Assembly (NCBI GenBank): GCA_031292355.1
Contig: JARLHI010000054.1
Location: forward strand, 248,001-312,000
Source: Candidatus Obscuribacterales bacterium
GTDB taxonomy: Bacteria; Cyanobacteriota; Vampirovibrionia; Obscuribacterales; Obscuribacteraceae
Length of the DNA: 64,000 bases
Reading direction: 5' to 3'
Positions 42,755-50,832 of the stretch are shown one piece after another. A program made the translations under genes and the position numbers. Below the pieces are notes generated by a model. The model had not been told where the DNA came from. It saw only the letters and a program-made list of their open reading frames with translations, and did not search any database. Positions within the stretch are counted from its first letter, which is position 1. Every line of letters starts with the position of its first letter.

Positions 42755-43339
42755 TCAGTGTGCTGCAACGGTCTGCAAATTAGACTCAACTGCCAATCTT
42801 TGCGGACCTGTTAGAATTTTAGCCATATCGACTCTATGCTCTATGATCAATCCATTGAGAATGTGCTGTTGCATCGTGATTGCACTCCCTAGGGAACTGA
42901 CTTCATTTATGTTGAGTTCTGGAGTATTTAATTGTTGCTGAAACCTTGTCTGAGTAATGCGCAACTGCGCTTCTATTGGTGCAGTTCTCGCAACAAAATC
43001 AGACTTTAATTGAGCAAGTTTTTGCACTTGCGACTCGGAAAGAGATAATGCTCCAAAGTCTGGAATTTTCTCCAAAGCAGCTTCGGTATAATAGTTACCA
43101 CTGACATTGGTCAGTTCATTCGGCATTTCTTTGTCCTCACTACTAGATTTGTGCGGTTTCCTGTGCGACTTTTTTCTAACTTTAAGGTCAGATTTCTCAT
43201 CCATTGAACCGTCATGTATTGCACGAACTGCATCTTCGCGGGCTGCTCCCCGAACTTCCAATAACAATAAATTGCTGAAACTAATAGCAAGTGTCCAAGC
43301 GGTCATAAAAATTTTTCTTGAATGGTGAATTTTTAGCAT
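42755..43339 (-). CDS. LTxxQ/Spy-like periplasmic protein 3
   Basis: 194 residues, ATG with GGGAGGG upstream. The signal peptide is 'AWTLAISFSNLLLLEVRGAA'. A basic segment follows ('DLKVRKKSHRKPHKSS'), then the helical unit 'LSESQVQKLAQLKSDFVART' and 'RVDMAKILTGPQRLAVE', aligning with 'VLTPNQRQEARL' of the next gene. It has L-T-G-P-Q in place of the L-T-P-x-Q block. The two genes probably arose by duplication and share a transcript. Confidence 0.65.
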   Translation of the reverse strand: MLKIHHSRKIFMTAWTLAISFSNLLLLEVRGAAREDAVRAIHDGSMDEKSDLKVRKKSHRKPHKSSSEDKEMPNELTNVSGNYYTEAALEKIPDFGALSLSESQVQKLAQLKSDFVARTAPIEAQLRITQTRFQQQLNTPELNINEVSSLGSAITMQQHILNGLIIEHRVDMAKILTGPQRLAVESNLQTVAAH

Positions 43340-43622
43340 ATTCCCTCCCGAGGCTCTAAACGTTACCGCCTATCTCAGTTAAGCCGAAAAGAGTAAAGCA
43401 AGAGTGTGCACAAACTGCACAATCCAAAGGTTCGTAAAGAGAGTAGTAATAGCTGCTTCAACTGACTTCGCGTGATGAGGCAATGCGATGACAAGTTTTT
43501 ACTAGATGATCTGCCGGTGGCTATCTAGCGAGTGGGCTCCGCGCAAGAAAACTCAACGGTAAGGGTGTCGATGCTCTTAAGCGGCGCGAACGTGACAGAT
43601 GATAGGCACAAATAGGCGCAGA

Positions 43623-45110
43623 CTAATTGCCACAAACGGCCCTCAGCAATTCTTCTGCATAGATTTGATGACCATAATCATTAGGATGATTAGCACGATC
43701 CGCCAGTAACCATAATGGTTGCAGTCCTTCCTCGTTCGCATGCAGCCAGCGATAACGAATATCGGCAATTGCAAATTTTTCCTCAAACGCGAGCCTTGAA
43801 ATCGTTTTAAAAAATGGTTTTTCCGCGATTACTTTCCAGTTTTGTCCATAGAACATTGGAGATGGCAAATGTGGTAGGCACACGACAACATCACACGAAA
43901 CATCTCGCGCAGTTTGGAAAATATATTTGTAGTTTCGCTCCACGGCCGGCTCAGGAAGCGACAGATCATTGACAAACTCTAAAACTAACAAATTCGGTTT
44001 CTCGCTCAACAGTCGTTGCTTTAACTGCACAAGCATGTCGGAGGAGTTTTTTCCGCCTGCGCATAATATGGAGGTTTCTATTTTCGCTCGCGACTTTGCT
44101 TGCAGGGCCTTGAAAAAAACTTCCGGATAAGCTCTGTGAAGATTGCTGGCATATGCACCACAACAGACGCTATCGCCACAGATCAGCAATTTCAAGTGAT
44201 TCCTTTCGTTCAGTCTCCGCCGAAATAATTTTAGAACTTTCTCGTTTTGCTCTCGTATGATCGTCGAATGATTTCCGGGAGCTAGCTCGCTAATTGCAAG
44301 AAGAGACTCAGGCTTTATCGGTTCATTTTCTCCTTCTGCCAAAACGTTTGCTAATTTCAAATATCCTTGTTCGATCAACGCCGGCGATGGAGCAAATGGT
44401 GTCAAGTTACCCATAATCAAGCTGAGCTTACCATCCCTGTTTAAGCAAATAGTGTCGAGTCGCTTCTGTTTAATTTGATACGCGAGCGTTACCTCTTCTC
44501 CGTCGCCTCCTTGTCCATCGTTGACCCTCTCTATCGAATCAAAGAGTGGATTGAGACGATAGTCACGATTCTCTTGCAAAAGAGAACCATCTTTACGTTG
44601 AACCTTTAGTGTTTTTTGAAGTATAACGGCCCCTACTGGAGCGCTTCCTGCCGAACATCTAATAAATGCTCCTCGAGGAATCAACGACATGCATGGTTGA
44701 TGCTCCTTATCTCCAAAAACGAAGCGTTCTTGTGTGAATGTTAAGGAGGGGCATGGTGGTATATTTAGTGCCTGCGCGCGTATTCGCGTTTTTACGCCAT
44801 TCCAAATTAGACTCGATTCTTCTACTCGCACTTGCCGTCCTATTACAGTGATCAAGAGAGAAGAGACATGACCGTTTTGGGAAAGAACAATTGTTTGTCT
44901 TGGTTGATGTTCTTCAGTCAACAGAAATATGACAGAAACGGCAAAAACGAAGAATAGTAGAATTCTAATGCTTTGATTCAGTTCAAAAACAAGCGCGAGC
45001 TTGATTGCACTTTGGACCAAGTGAACTATGTTGAATTGATGCTTCATGCACTCTATCAAATAGCTAGAACGTAAATTTTCCGTGAGCGATTGTCTAACAA
45101 CGAAAGACAT
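43623..45110 (-). CDS. SGNH/GDSL hydrolase with N-terminal membrane helix
   Basis: 495 residues, ATG with 'AGGG' upstream; M22 (45047) is an alternative start. One membrane helix near residues 47-65 ('IRILLFFVFAVSVIFLL'). The ~250 following residues are beta-rich and unrecognised. The C-terminal ~190 residues have SGNH blocks: I 'LLICGDSVCCGAY', II 'ILCAGGKNSSDM', III 'LLVLEFVNDLSLPEP' and V 'ADRANHPNDYGHQIYAEEL' with Asp/His. Possible roles are esterase or acetyl-group removal from envelope glycans. A long hairpin lies just before the ATG. Confidence 0.7.
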   Translation of the reverse strand: MSFVVRQSLTENLRSSYLIECMKHQFNIVHLVQSAIKLALVFELNQSIRILLFFVFAVSVIFLLTEEHQPRQTIVLSQNGHVSSLLITVIGRQVRVEESSLIWNGVKTRIRAQALNIPPCPSLTFTQERFVFGDKEHQPCMSLIPRGAFIRCSAGSAPVGAVILQKTLKVQRKDGSLLQENRDYRLNPLFDSIERVNDGQGGDGEEVTLAYQIKQKRLDTICLNRDGKLSLIMGNLTPFAPSPALIEQGYLKLANVLAEGENEPIKPESLLAISELAPGNHSTIIREQNEKVLKLFRRRLNERNHLKLLICGDSVCCGAYASNLHRAYPEVFFKALQAKSRAKIETSILCAGGKNSSDMLVQLKQRLLSEKPNLLVLEFVNDLSLPEPAVERNYKYIFQTARDVSCDVVVCLPHLPSPMFYGQNWKVIAEKPFFKTISRLAFEEKFAIADIRYRWLHANEEGLQPLWLLADRANHPNDYGHQIYAEELLRAVCGN

Positions 45111-45133
45111 ATGAGTGCCCTAATTGATGCACA

Positions 45134-45174
45134 ATATGGGCAATCTCCACTTCCCTTCTGGAGACTGCCCATAT
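45134..45174 (-). terminator. Long hairpin between secretin and SGNH genes
   Basis: A 16-bp stem, ATATGGGCAATCTCCA against TGGAGACTGCCCATAT, has one mismatch and a 9-nt C/T loop. It lies 30 bp after the secretin stop and 24 bp before the SGNH ATG, both on the minus strand. There is no T-tract, so it may be an attenuator or processing site rather than a full terminator. Confidence 0.5.
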
Positions 45175-45203
45175 CGTATGTAGAAGTAAGTGGAGGACCG
45201 TCC

Positions 45204-47285
45204 TTACTCGTTATCAGGGATTGGTGAACCTTCTGGCAGCGTTGGAGAATTCTTTTGATGGCGCTCAGCTCGTCCTGAAGTGTAATGCCTCTCATCAATC
45301 ACCGTAGGCTCAACTTGAAAAAGATTTGTATCGCGTGGCCCTTCTGCGCGACCAATTTCTTCAGGCAGTTTTAGCTGTCCTGGTGTACCCGGCAATATAA
45401 TTTCCGGGCGAACAGCAACTACAAGTTCACTCTCATTTTTTGAGAATGCTTTCGAGCGATAGAGGGCTCCTAAGATTGGAACTTCACCTATTACAGGTAT
45501 TTTGGTGATTTCACGTCCCGAATTAGCCGTGATCAAACCAGATATGAACAACTCTTGCCCCGGAGCCAGTTCCACGATAGTTTGGCTCTTTCTGGTTGTG
45601 AATCCCGGAATAGTTGTGGTGCTTCCTGCTAAGTTGAGGCCATATTGCGTTGAGACAATGCGTTCTTCAGGTGCTACTTCTAGGTTAATACGGCCATTTT
45701 CCATAAGGACTGGAATCATGTTCAGTCTTAAACCGAAGGGCTCAAAAGTAACTGATTGTTGGGATGTACCGGCCGTGGCTATAGATTGCAGAATTGGTAT
45801 CTCTCCACCGGCGAGAAAGGCAGCGCGTTCACCAGATATGGTGACCAATGAAGGCTCAGCCAAAACGCGTGCTCTTTGCTGAGAAATCAATCCTTGAATT
45901 GTGGGATTCAAAGAAGCCGAAACAGATCCGTTCGTCCAATGACTTGTTGATGTAAAAAGATTTCCCAAACCGCTTGTTGAAAACGATGCTCCACCAGGCG
46001 AACCAAATAAGTTTGATTGAGAAAGCAACGACGTTGCTGTATTCAGCACGCCTTGACCAATACCGGAAACCGTATTGCTATTTATAGACGATACCGAGGT
46101 AAAAGCAACAGGTGTAATACCAGAAGAGGATGTTGAACCATTAGTCCCAACAAGCACACCTCCGTTACTCAAACCAGTGCCAGTGTTGTTGTTACCTCCA
46201 ACGCCAAACTGCCAATTTCTTCCCTGCAACCCAAATCCTAATTGAACTCCAAGTGAACGAGCGGCACTAGTGTTCATTTCCATGAAACTTACATGGAGAA
46301 CAATTAAAGGCACTTTTCTAACTTTAACTAAACTTGTTACTCTGCCACCATCGCTGGTTATAATCTGTGCCTTACTCAAATTATTGGTTGTATTTGGAAA
46401 AAATGTATATCTGTCAACAGAAGAAAGCTGTGCTAATTGACCGGCCTGTCCGCCAGCACCACCTGCAGCGCCTCCCTGCTCACCGATACGAGCATTGACG
46501 AGACGATTATTAGCTACCTGGATGTTCATTCCGCGATCATCCATAAAAACAGTCGCTGCAGCAAATGCTTTTAAAGCACTTTCTGGGTGATCTACGTCAC
46601 CAAGCAGAATTACGCGGTCACTGCCGCCCACCGAAAACGCTTTTACTATAATCCGCGGGTCAATTTCCCTTAAAGTGGTTTGAAGCTGCGAGTAATCACG
46701 AGCCACGCGCAGATCGATTGCTACGGAATTGCCTGCATCATCCCACAGCACCAGCGTCGCATTTCCAGGTGTCTTTCCCAAAAGAACTAACTGGTTTTCC
46801 GATACCACTACCGGTTCAGCGATTGAAGGGTCGCTAATTGAGGTCCTAACAATCTTATTTCGCAGCTTAAACGTACGCGACTGTCCAACTCTTAAATCAA
46901 GAATATTTGTTGTCTTAAACTCTTCTAGATCTACGGTTCCCGTGACTACAGGCGGTATCGGCGATGCTGTTGGTCCGCCGACATCCGCTGACTGAGCAAC
47001 TATTTGATCTGGTGCAAGTTGGGCTAGTAAATCTGATTTGACTTCTTTGCTATGCTGAACTTCACTTAAATGTTCGATCTTTTTTGTAACAGCATTGCTC
47101 AGTAGGGCTTCTTCACTATCTATGTGACTAACCTGATTAACCTCGCCAACGCTGGCAGGATCCAACCTGGGATGAATGGTTAGCGCCGCAGATGGGACGG
47201 AATCCGCTGACGTGTTTGCCATTGCGCTCGCTTGAAAGAGCGAAAGCGATACGCCAATAGCTAAGCAAAACTTGGGCTTACTCAT
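45204..47285 (-). CDS. CpaC/RcpA-type secretin (outer-membrane pore), orphan
   Basis: 693 residues, ATG with AGGAGAAC upstream and a signal peptide ('AIGVSLSLFQASAMA'). Residues ~125-205 are the pilus-assembly N-terminal domain ('NILDLRVGQSRTFKLRNKIV', 'VLLGKTPGNATLVLWD'), then a BON-like unit ('VILLGDVDHPESALKAF'). The secretin core begins 'AQIITSDGGRVTSLVKVRKV' and includes 'RARVLAEPSLVTISGERAAF', 'LAGGEIPI' and 'VIGEVPILGALYRSKAFSKN'. A Ser/Asn/Gly-rich insert (residues ~355-440) interrupts it. No CpaB, CpaF ATPase or pilin gene is adjacent, which is odd for a Tad pore. Confidence 0.88.
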   Translation of the reverse strand: MSKPKFCLAIGVSLSLFQASAMANTSADSVPSAALTIHPRLDPASVGEVNQVSHIDSEEALLSNAVTKKIEHLSEVQHSKEVKSDLLAQLAPDQIVAQSADVGGPTASPIPPVVTGTVDLEEFKTTNILDLRVGQSRTFKLRNKIVRTSISDPSIAEPVVVSENQLVLLGKTPGNATLVLWDDAGNSVAIDLRVARDYSQLQTTLREIDPRIIVKAFSVGGSDRVILLGDVDHPESALKAFAAATVFMDDRGMNIQVANNRLVNARIGEQGGAAGGAGGQAGQLAQLSSVDRYTFFPNTTNNLSKAQIITSDGGRVTSLVKVRKVPLIVLHVSFMEMNTSAARSLGVQLGFGLQGRNWQFGVGGNNNTGTGLSNGGVLVGTNGSTSSSGITPVAFTSVSSINSNTVSGIGQGVLNTATSLLSQSNLFGSPGGASFSTSGLGNLFTSTSHWTNGSVSASLNPTIQGLISQQRARVLAEPSLVTISGERAAFLAGGEIPILQSIATAGTSQQSVTFEPFGLRLNMIPVLMENGRINLEVAPEERIVSTQYGLNLAGSTTTIPGFTTRKSQTIVELAPGQELFISGLITANSGREITKIPVIGEVPILGALYRSKAFSKNESELVVAVRPEIILPGTPGQLKLPEEIGRAEGPRDTNLFQVEPTVIDERHYTSGRAERHQKNSPTLPEGSPIPDNE

Positions 47286-47699
47286 TTTGTTCTCCTAATA
47301 ATGACCAGACAATGTGGCTCGGCCTGCAAGAGCACCTCTACCATTCATCGCTGTACAACTTGCTATCGACATTTATCGAATACAGATGTGTCCACACAGA
47401 CCTAAAGGTTCAACGCCAGTTGTTCCACAGTTATGTAACAGGGTGAGGGTTAATCTTTGATGTCGCTAGTCTCAGCATTGAAAAGATTTGAAAAGCAATC
47501 TTCACGCGCGTTGTATCAAAATTGATTTGATTGGTTTTACAAAACTAACAATTCTTTTGACGTGGTGATTGCCGACAAATCGACATTCTTCGAGTGCAAA
47601 GCAAAGAAACTATTTGCGAAATCCACGTTCTGTGAGGGTTTAATAAATTCGCTTAAAACGACTCGTATAACATCGTGCCAACTGACTAGAGGTGGAATT
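47286..47699. other. Divergent intergenic region, about 410 bp
   Basis: This region lies between the secretin (minus) and the first response-regulator gene (plus). The response-regulator frame is open back to 47562, but its likely start is GTG 47700. A short inverted repeat TGTGT-CC-ACACA occurs at 47387-47398. I see no gene or RNA with support. Confidence 0.4.
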
Positions 47700-48464
47700 G
47701 TGTTTGAGATACAAAATGGGACGAATAATCCAAGCCTTCTGAGCCGGGTTGAGCACCATAGAGAAAAGTTACTGATAGTAGACAAAGACTCTAACTTTGC
47801 AAACTTCTTGATTGATTACTTCAGTAGGTATGGATATGAAGTGACTACTGCTGACGACGCAAACAGAGCAATCAGACTTGTCGGGCAATCAACTTTTGAC
47901 ACGGTACTCGTTGATATGGTCACACCTGGAATGGACAGCTTTCAAATCCTCAGAAAGATCAGAGATTTTTCAGAAGTACCGGTGATTCTTCTTTCGGAAT
48001 TTCAGGACGAGACAGACACCATACTAGGACTGGAGATGGGTGCAGACGACATTTTAAAAAAGAATCTATCGCCAAGAGAATTGCTTGCGAGGTTGAGAGC
48101 TATCATCCGCCGGTCAGCAAAGCATTCCGTATCTTCTGTCGCGGAGATAAAGGTTGGATACTTAGTGATCAATTTGGTTAATCGAACCGCCAGGGAGTCC
48201 GGAAGAGAATTGAAATTAACCACTGTTGAATTTGACCTCCTTGCGACACTCGCTCATAACAAAGGGCAACTCCGGACCAGACAGCAACTGCTATCAGGTA
48301 TCAGTGACAGAGATTATAAGGTGACCGATAGATCCATAGATGTGCATATTTCCTCAATACGGAGAAAACTCAACGATTCCCCCTCAAACCCAAGATTTAT
48401 AAGAACAGTTCGCGCAATTGGATACATATTGCTAGATCCAGAACCACGAGCATGGTCATCATGA
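47700..48464 (+). CDS. OmpR/PhoB-family response regulator 1
   Basis: 254 residues from GTG 47700, set by AGAGGTGG 5 nt upstream; an earlier start at 47562 would add 46 residues before the receiver. Receiver: 'KLLIVDKDSNFANFLIDYF', phospho-acceptor Asp in 'TVLVDMVTPGMD', Ser replacing the usual Thr in 'VILLSEF', and Lys in 'DILKKNLSP'. The first acidic-pocket pair is D-K-D rather than D-D, which may weaken metal binding. The C-terminal winged helix is canonical ('LRTRQQLLSGISD', 'RSIDVHISSIRRKL'). No histidine kinase gene is near. Confidence 0.88.
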   Translation: MFEIQNGTNNPSLLSRVEHHREKLLIVDKDSNFANFLIDYFSRYGYEVTTADDANRAIRLVGQSTFDTVLVDMVTPGMDSFQILRKIRDFSEVPVILLSEFQDETDTILGLEMGADDILKKNLSPRELLARLRAIIRRSAKHSVSSVAEIKVGYLVINLVNRTARESGRELKLTTVEFDLLATLAHNKGQLRTRQQLLSGISDRDYKVTDRSIDVHISSIRRKLNDSPSNPRFIRTVRAIGYILLDPEPRAWSS

Positions 48465-48656
48465 TGACTAACGTCCTTGCCGACCGAATTAAAATCTAGC
48501 GACTGAGCACAATAAGCCTTTTGATTACAACCTCGCCTGTAAATTTGTTCCCTAATCAAAACTTTACGGCAGCATGATTGTATATGCCTGATAGTTACCA
48601 AAAAACTAGGCAACAACGTGGACTTGGAGCTGCGACAAGCAGCTGGAGGATGAAAT

Positions 48657-49394
48657 ATGGATGATACTGAGGCAACTCTGGAGCGGGATCTACTCCAACC
48701 AAAAATACTAATAATCGATGACGACATCAAATTTTGCAAATTGATTTCTGACTATTTGATGAAATATGGCATTGAAACAACGCTCATTCATGACCCCAAT
48801 GAAGCTTTACAGCTGCCAAATTTTACGGCGTTCCACGCTATCATTTTGGACTTGATGATGCCAAAAATAAATGGCTATCAGGTATTAAAGAAAATAAGAG
48901 AAACGTCCGACATTCCTGTGTTGATGCTGACAGCGCTAGCTGATGAACAAGATAGAATTAACGGACTAGAAACTGGAGTCGACGATTACCTACCTAAGAC
49001 TTTTTCACCGAGAGAATTGCTTGCACGCATACGGGCAGTTTTAAGACGAAGCATTCGCCCCGCTAGAAGCAGCTCAGAGATGAAAATTCAGGTAGGTGAT
49101 ATTCACATAAATCGTTTAAATCGCTCTGTGACACACCGTGGCGACCTATTAATTCTCACACCGGTTGAATTTGATTTGCTCTCTGCTCTGGCTCTGGCTA
49201 AAGGGAGGATCAAAAGTCGTGAGGAATTGCTAGATGAGATAAAAATTCGCAATTTCGAAAACAACGACCGATCCATCGACGTACACATCTCGGCTTTGAG
49301 ACGCAAACTACAGGACGACTCAAAAACGGCCGAATATATTCGCACTGTGCGATGTGCTGGCTACATGTTGATTGATCCCAGCAAGCAAAGATAA
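48657..49394 (+). CDS. OmpR/PhoB-family response regulator 2
   Basis: 245 residues, ATG with GGAGG about 8 nt upstream. The receiver is complete: 'ILIIDDDIKFCKLISDYL' (acidic pair), 'AIILDLMMPKINGYQV' (phospho-Asp), 'VLMLTALADEQD' (Thr) and 'YLPKTFSPRELLARI' (Lys). The winged-helix end reads 'IDVHISALRRKLQ' and 'YIRTVRCAGYML'. It is a paralogue of the preceding regulator, separated by 192 bp. The pair has no kinase partner in the window, so each is an orphan by position. Confidence 0.9.
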   Translation: MDDTEATLERDLLQPKILIIDDDIKFCKLISDYLMKYGIETTLIHDPNEALQLPNFTAFHAIILDLMMPKINGYQVLKKIRETSDIPVLMLTALADEQDRINGLETGVDDYLPKTFSPRELLARIRAVLRRSIRPARSSSEMKIQVGDIHINRLNRSVTHRGDLLILTPVEFDLLSALALAKGRIKSREELLDEIKIRNFENNDRSIDVHISALRRKLQDDSKTAEYIRTVRCAGYMLIDPSKQR

Positions 49395-49439
49395 TGCGAG
49401 TTAACAAATAGTCGTCAGATAGTTTTGTAAGGGTGCCGC

Positions 49440-50003
49440 TCACAAATCAGATGTTTTGGTCAAAAAATCATATATCCCACACCATACGCAGACAGCCTTT
49501 ACTAAACAATGCGCTCGTCCCCTGGGTTTATCTTTTTCGTCAAACAAGTCGTCACTTAATGCTGCAAGTGCAGCTAAATGTGCGCCAGATGAAATTCCGA
49601 ATATACCAATTCGGTTTGGATCTCTGTTGTATTCACGCGCGTGGCTCTGCAAGTATTTGAGAGCATAAATACAGTCATCCAACTGGGCGGGAAATTTCGC
49701 CATTGGCGCAAGACGGTAATTGATGCTAGCGACAGCAGATCCACGCTTCCATATCCACACCGCCGGATTCATAGTCTTGTCACCGACTACCCAGCCTCCA
49801 CCATGTATGTAAACAATAAGTGGAACTGCTCGAGTTGACTGTGGAACAGGGAGATCAAAACATTGCTGCTCGCGGCTTGCAGATTTTTCAGCATAAATAA
49901 TGTCCCGGTATACCATCGGAGGTTTTGATGGTTGTTTCTTAGTAGAGAAGAAACAACATAATGCTAAGACGCAAATGATAAATGCAATGTAGCTGATGTA
50001 CAT
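49440..50003 (-). pseudogene. C-terminally truncated alpha/beta hydrolase
   Basis: 187 residues from ATG 50003 (TTG 50024 possible). It has an N-terminal hydrophobic anchor ('ISYIAFIICVLALCCFF'), the oxyanion motif 'LIVYIHGGGWVVGDK' and the nucleophile 'GIFGISSGAHLAALAA'. The frame stops at 49440-49442 right after 'WCGIYDFLTKTSDL', before the Asp and His of the triad; family members run another ~100 residues. Only 45 bp separate the stop from the response-regulator gene, so the 3' part was lost by deletion. It is a relative of the gene at 40723, which is intact. Confidence 0.65.
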
Positions 50004-50079
50004 ATTTGCCGTCCCCAAGGCCAAATAATCTTACCGACAAAATTTATAGACGAAGTGTGTAAAAGAAGAACTACTTCAG

Positions 50080-50832
50080 CTATTTGATTAGCACGTCAAC
50101 GTAGTTCGCGGACTTCGGTGTATAGAACGTTTCTATAGGGCAGCGCAAATATGTATTTTTATCGACCAAACCCCTCGAAAAATAGATGGAGCCACTACTA
50201 CTGGTACCAGGGGCGATCAGAGTCTTTCCAAACATAGCCTCCTCAATCTCACGCTTTTGCTCATCGCCTTCGTAACGTTTTAAAACGTTGCCCTTTTGTT
50301 CTTTTATTTCCTGTAGGGTTTGCACCGTGCCAACAGAAACAGCCGCGGTCAAAAAGGAGCTCAAAGAGGCTTTTCCCTTTCTTGACACCATCTGCTCGCT
50401 CGTTTTTGCCTGTGCCACTGTGCCATGATCATTCCTCAGCTCTGCCTTTGTCGCATCAACTGTAAGTGGAATGTCACTGTCATTGGTTACTGAAAGTTTA
50501 ATCCGGCAAAAAGGCGCTCCTTGTGAGCAGTCGACAGCATCCCAATGAAGCTTTTTCTCGACTTCTGTTAGCTGCGCGGAGTCTTCCGGCTGTTGGGAAG
50601 CAGTCACAATGTTTGATATGCTCTGTTCTGGACTTGTCACCACCGTTTGCTCAATCATAGATTCTCCTACAGCGTTGTTGGATTTCTGCGTCTGCTCGTT
50701 CGCTTGCGCTGCTAAAACTCCAGAAAGTAAAAAGCTCGATATGCCGACCGTCAACGCGACAGCCGCTCTGAAACGCCTAGCTTCAATCAACCTACAAGTC
50801 ACAGTTAACTTCAAAATTCCTGTCGATAACAT
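50080..50832 (-). CDS. Secreted protein of unknown function at the end of the RND operon
   Basis: 250 residues from ATG 50830-50832, which overlaps the TolC stop as TGATG. Signal peptide: 'VALTVGISSFLLSGVLAAQA'. The C-terminal ~150 residues appear beta-sandwich-like ('CRIKLSVTNDSDIPLTVDAT', 'APGTSSSGSIYFSRGL'), as in proteins that stabilise or coat surface structures. No named family is recognised. Coupling to the RND/TolC operon implies a role linked to that pump. Confidence 0.55.
   Translation of the reverse strand: MLSTGILKLTVTCRLIEARRFRAAVALTVGISSFLLSGVLAAQANEQTQKSNNAVGESMIEQTVVTSPEQSISNIVTASQQPEDSAQLTEVEKKLHWDAVDCSQGAPFCRIKLSVTNDSDIPLTVDATKAELRNDHGTVAQAKTSEQMVSRKGKASLSSFLTAAVSVGTVQTLQEIKEQKGNVLKRYEGDEQKREIEEAMFGKTLIAPGTSSSGSIYFSRGLVDKNTYLRCPIETFYTPKSANYVDVLIK

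Noticed and set aside
48455-48468. GTCATCATGATGAC perfect palindrome over the stop of regulator 1
   Set aside because: Built of repeated ATG/CAT codons at the gene end. No second copy and no promoter context support a function.
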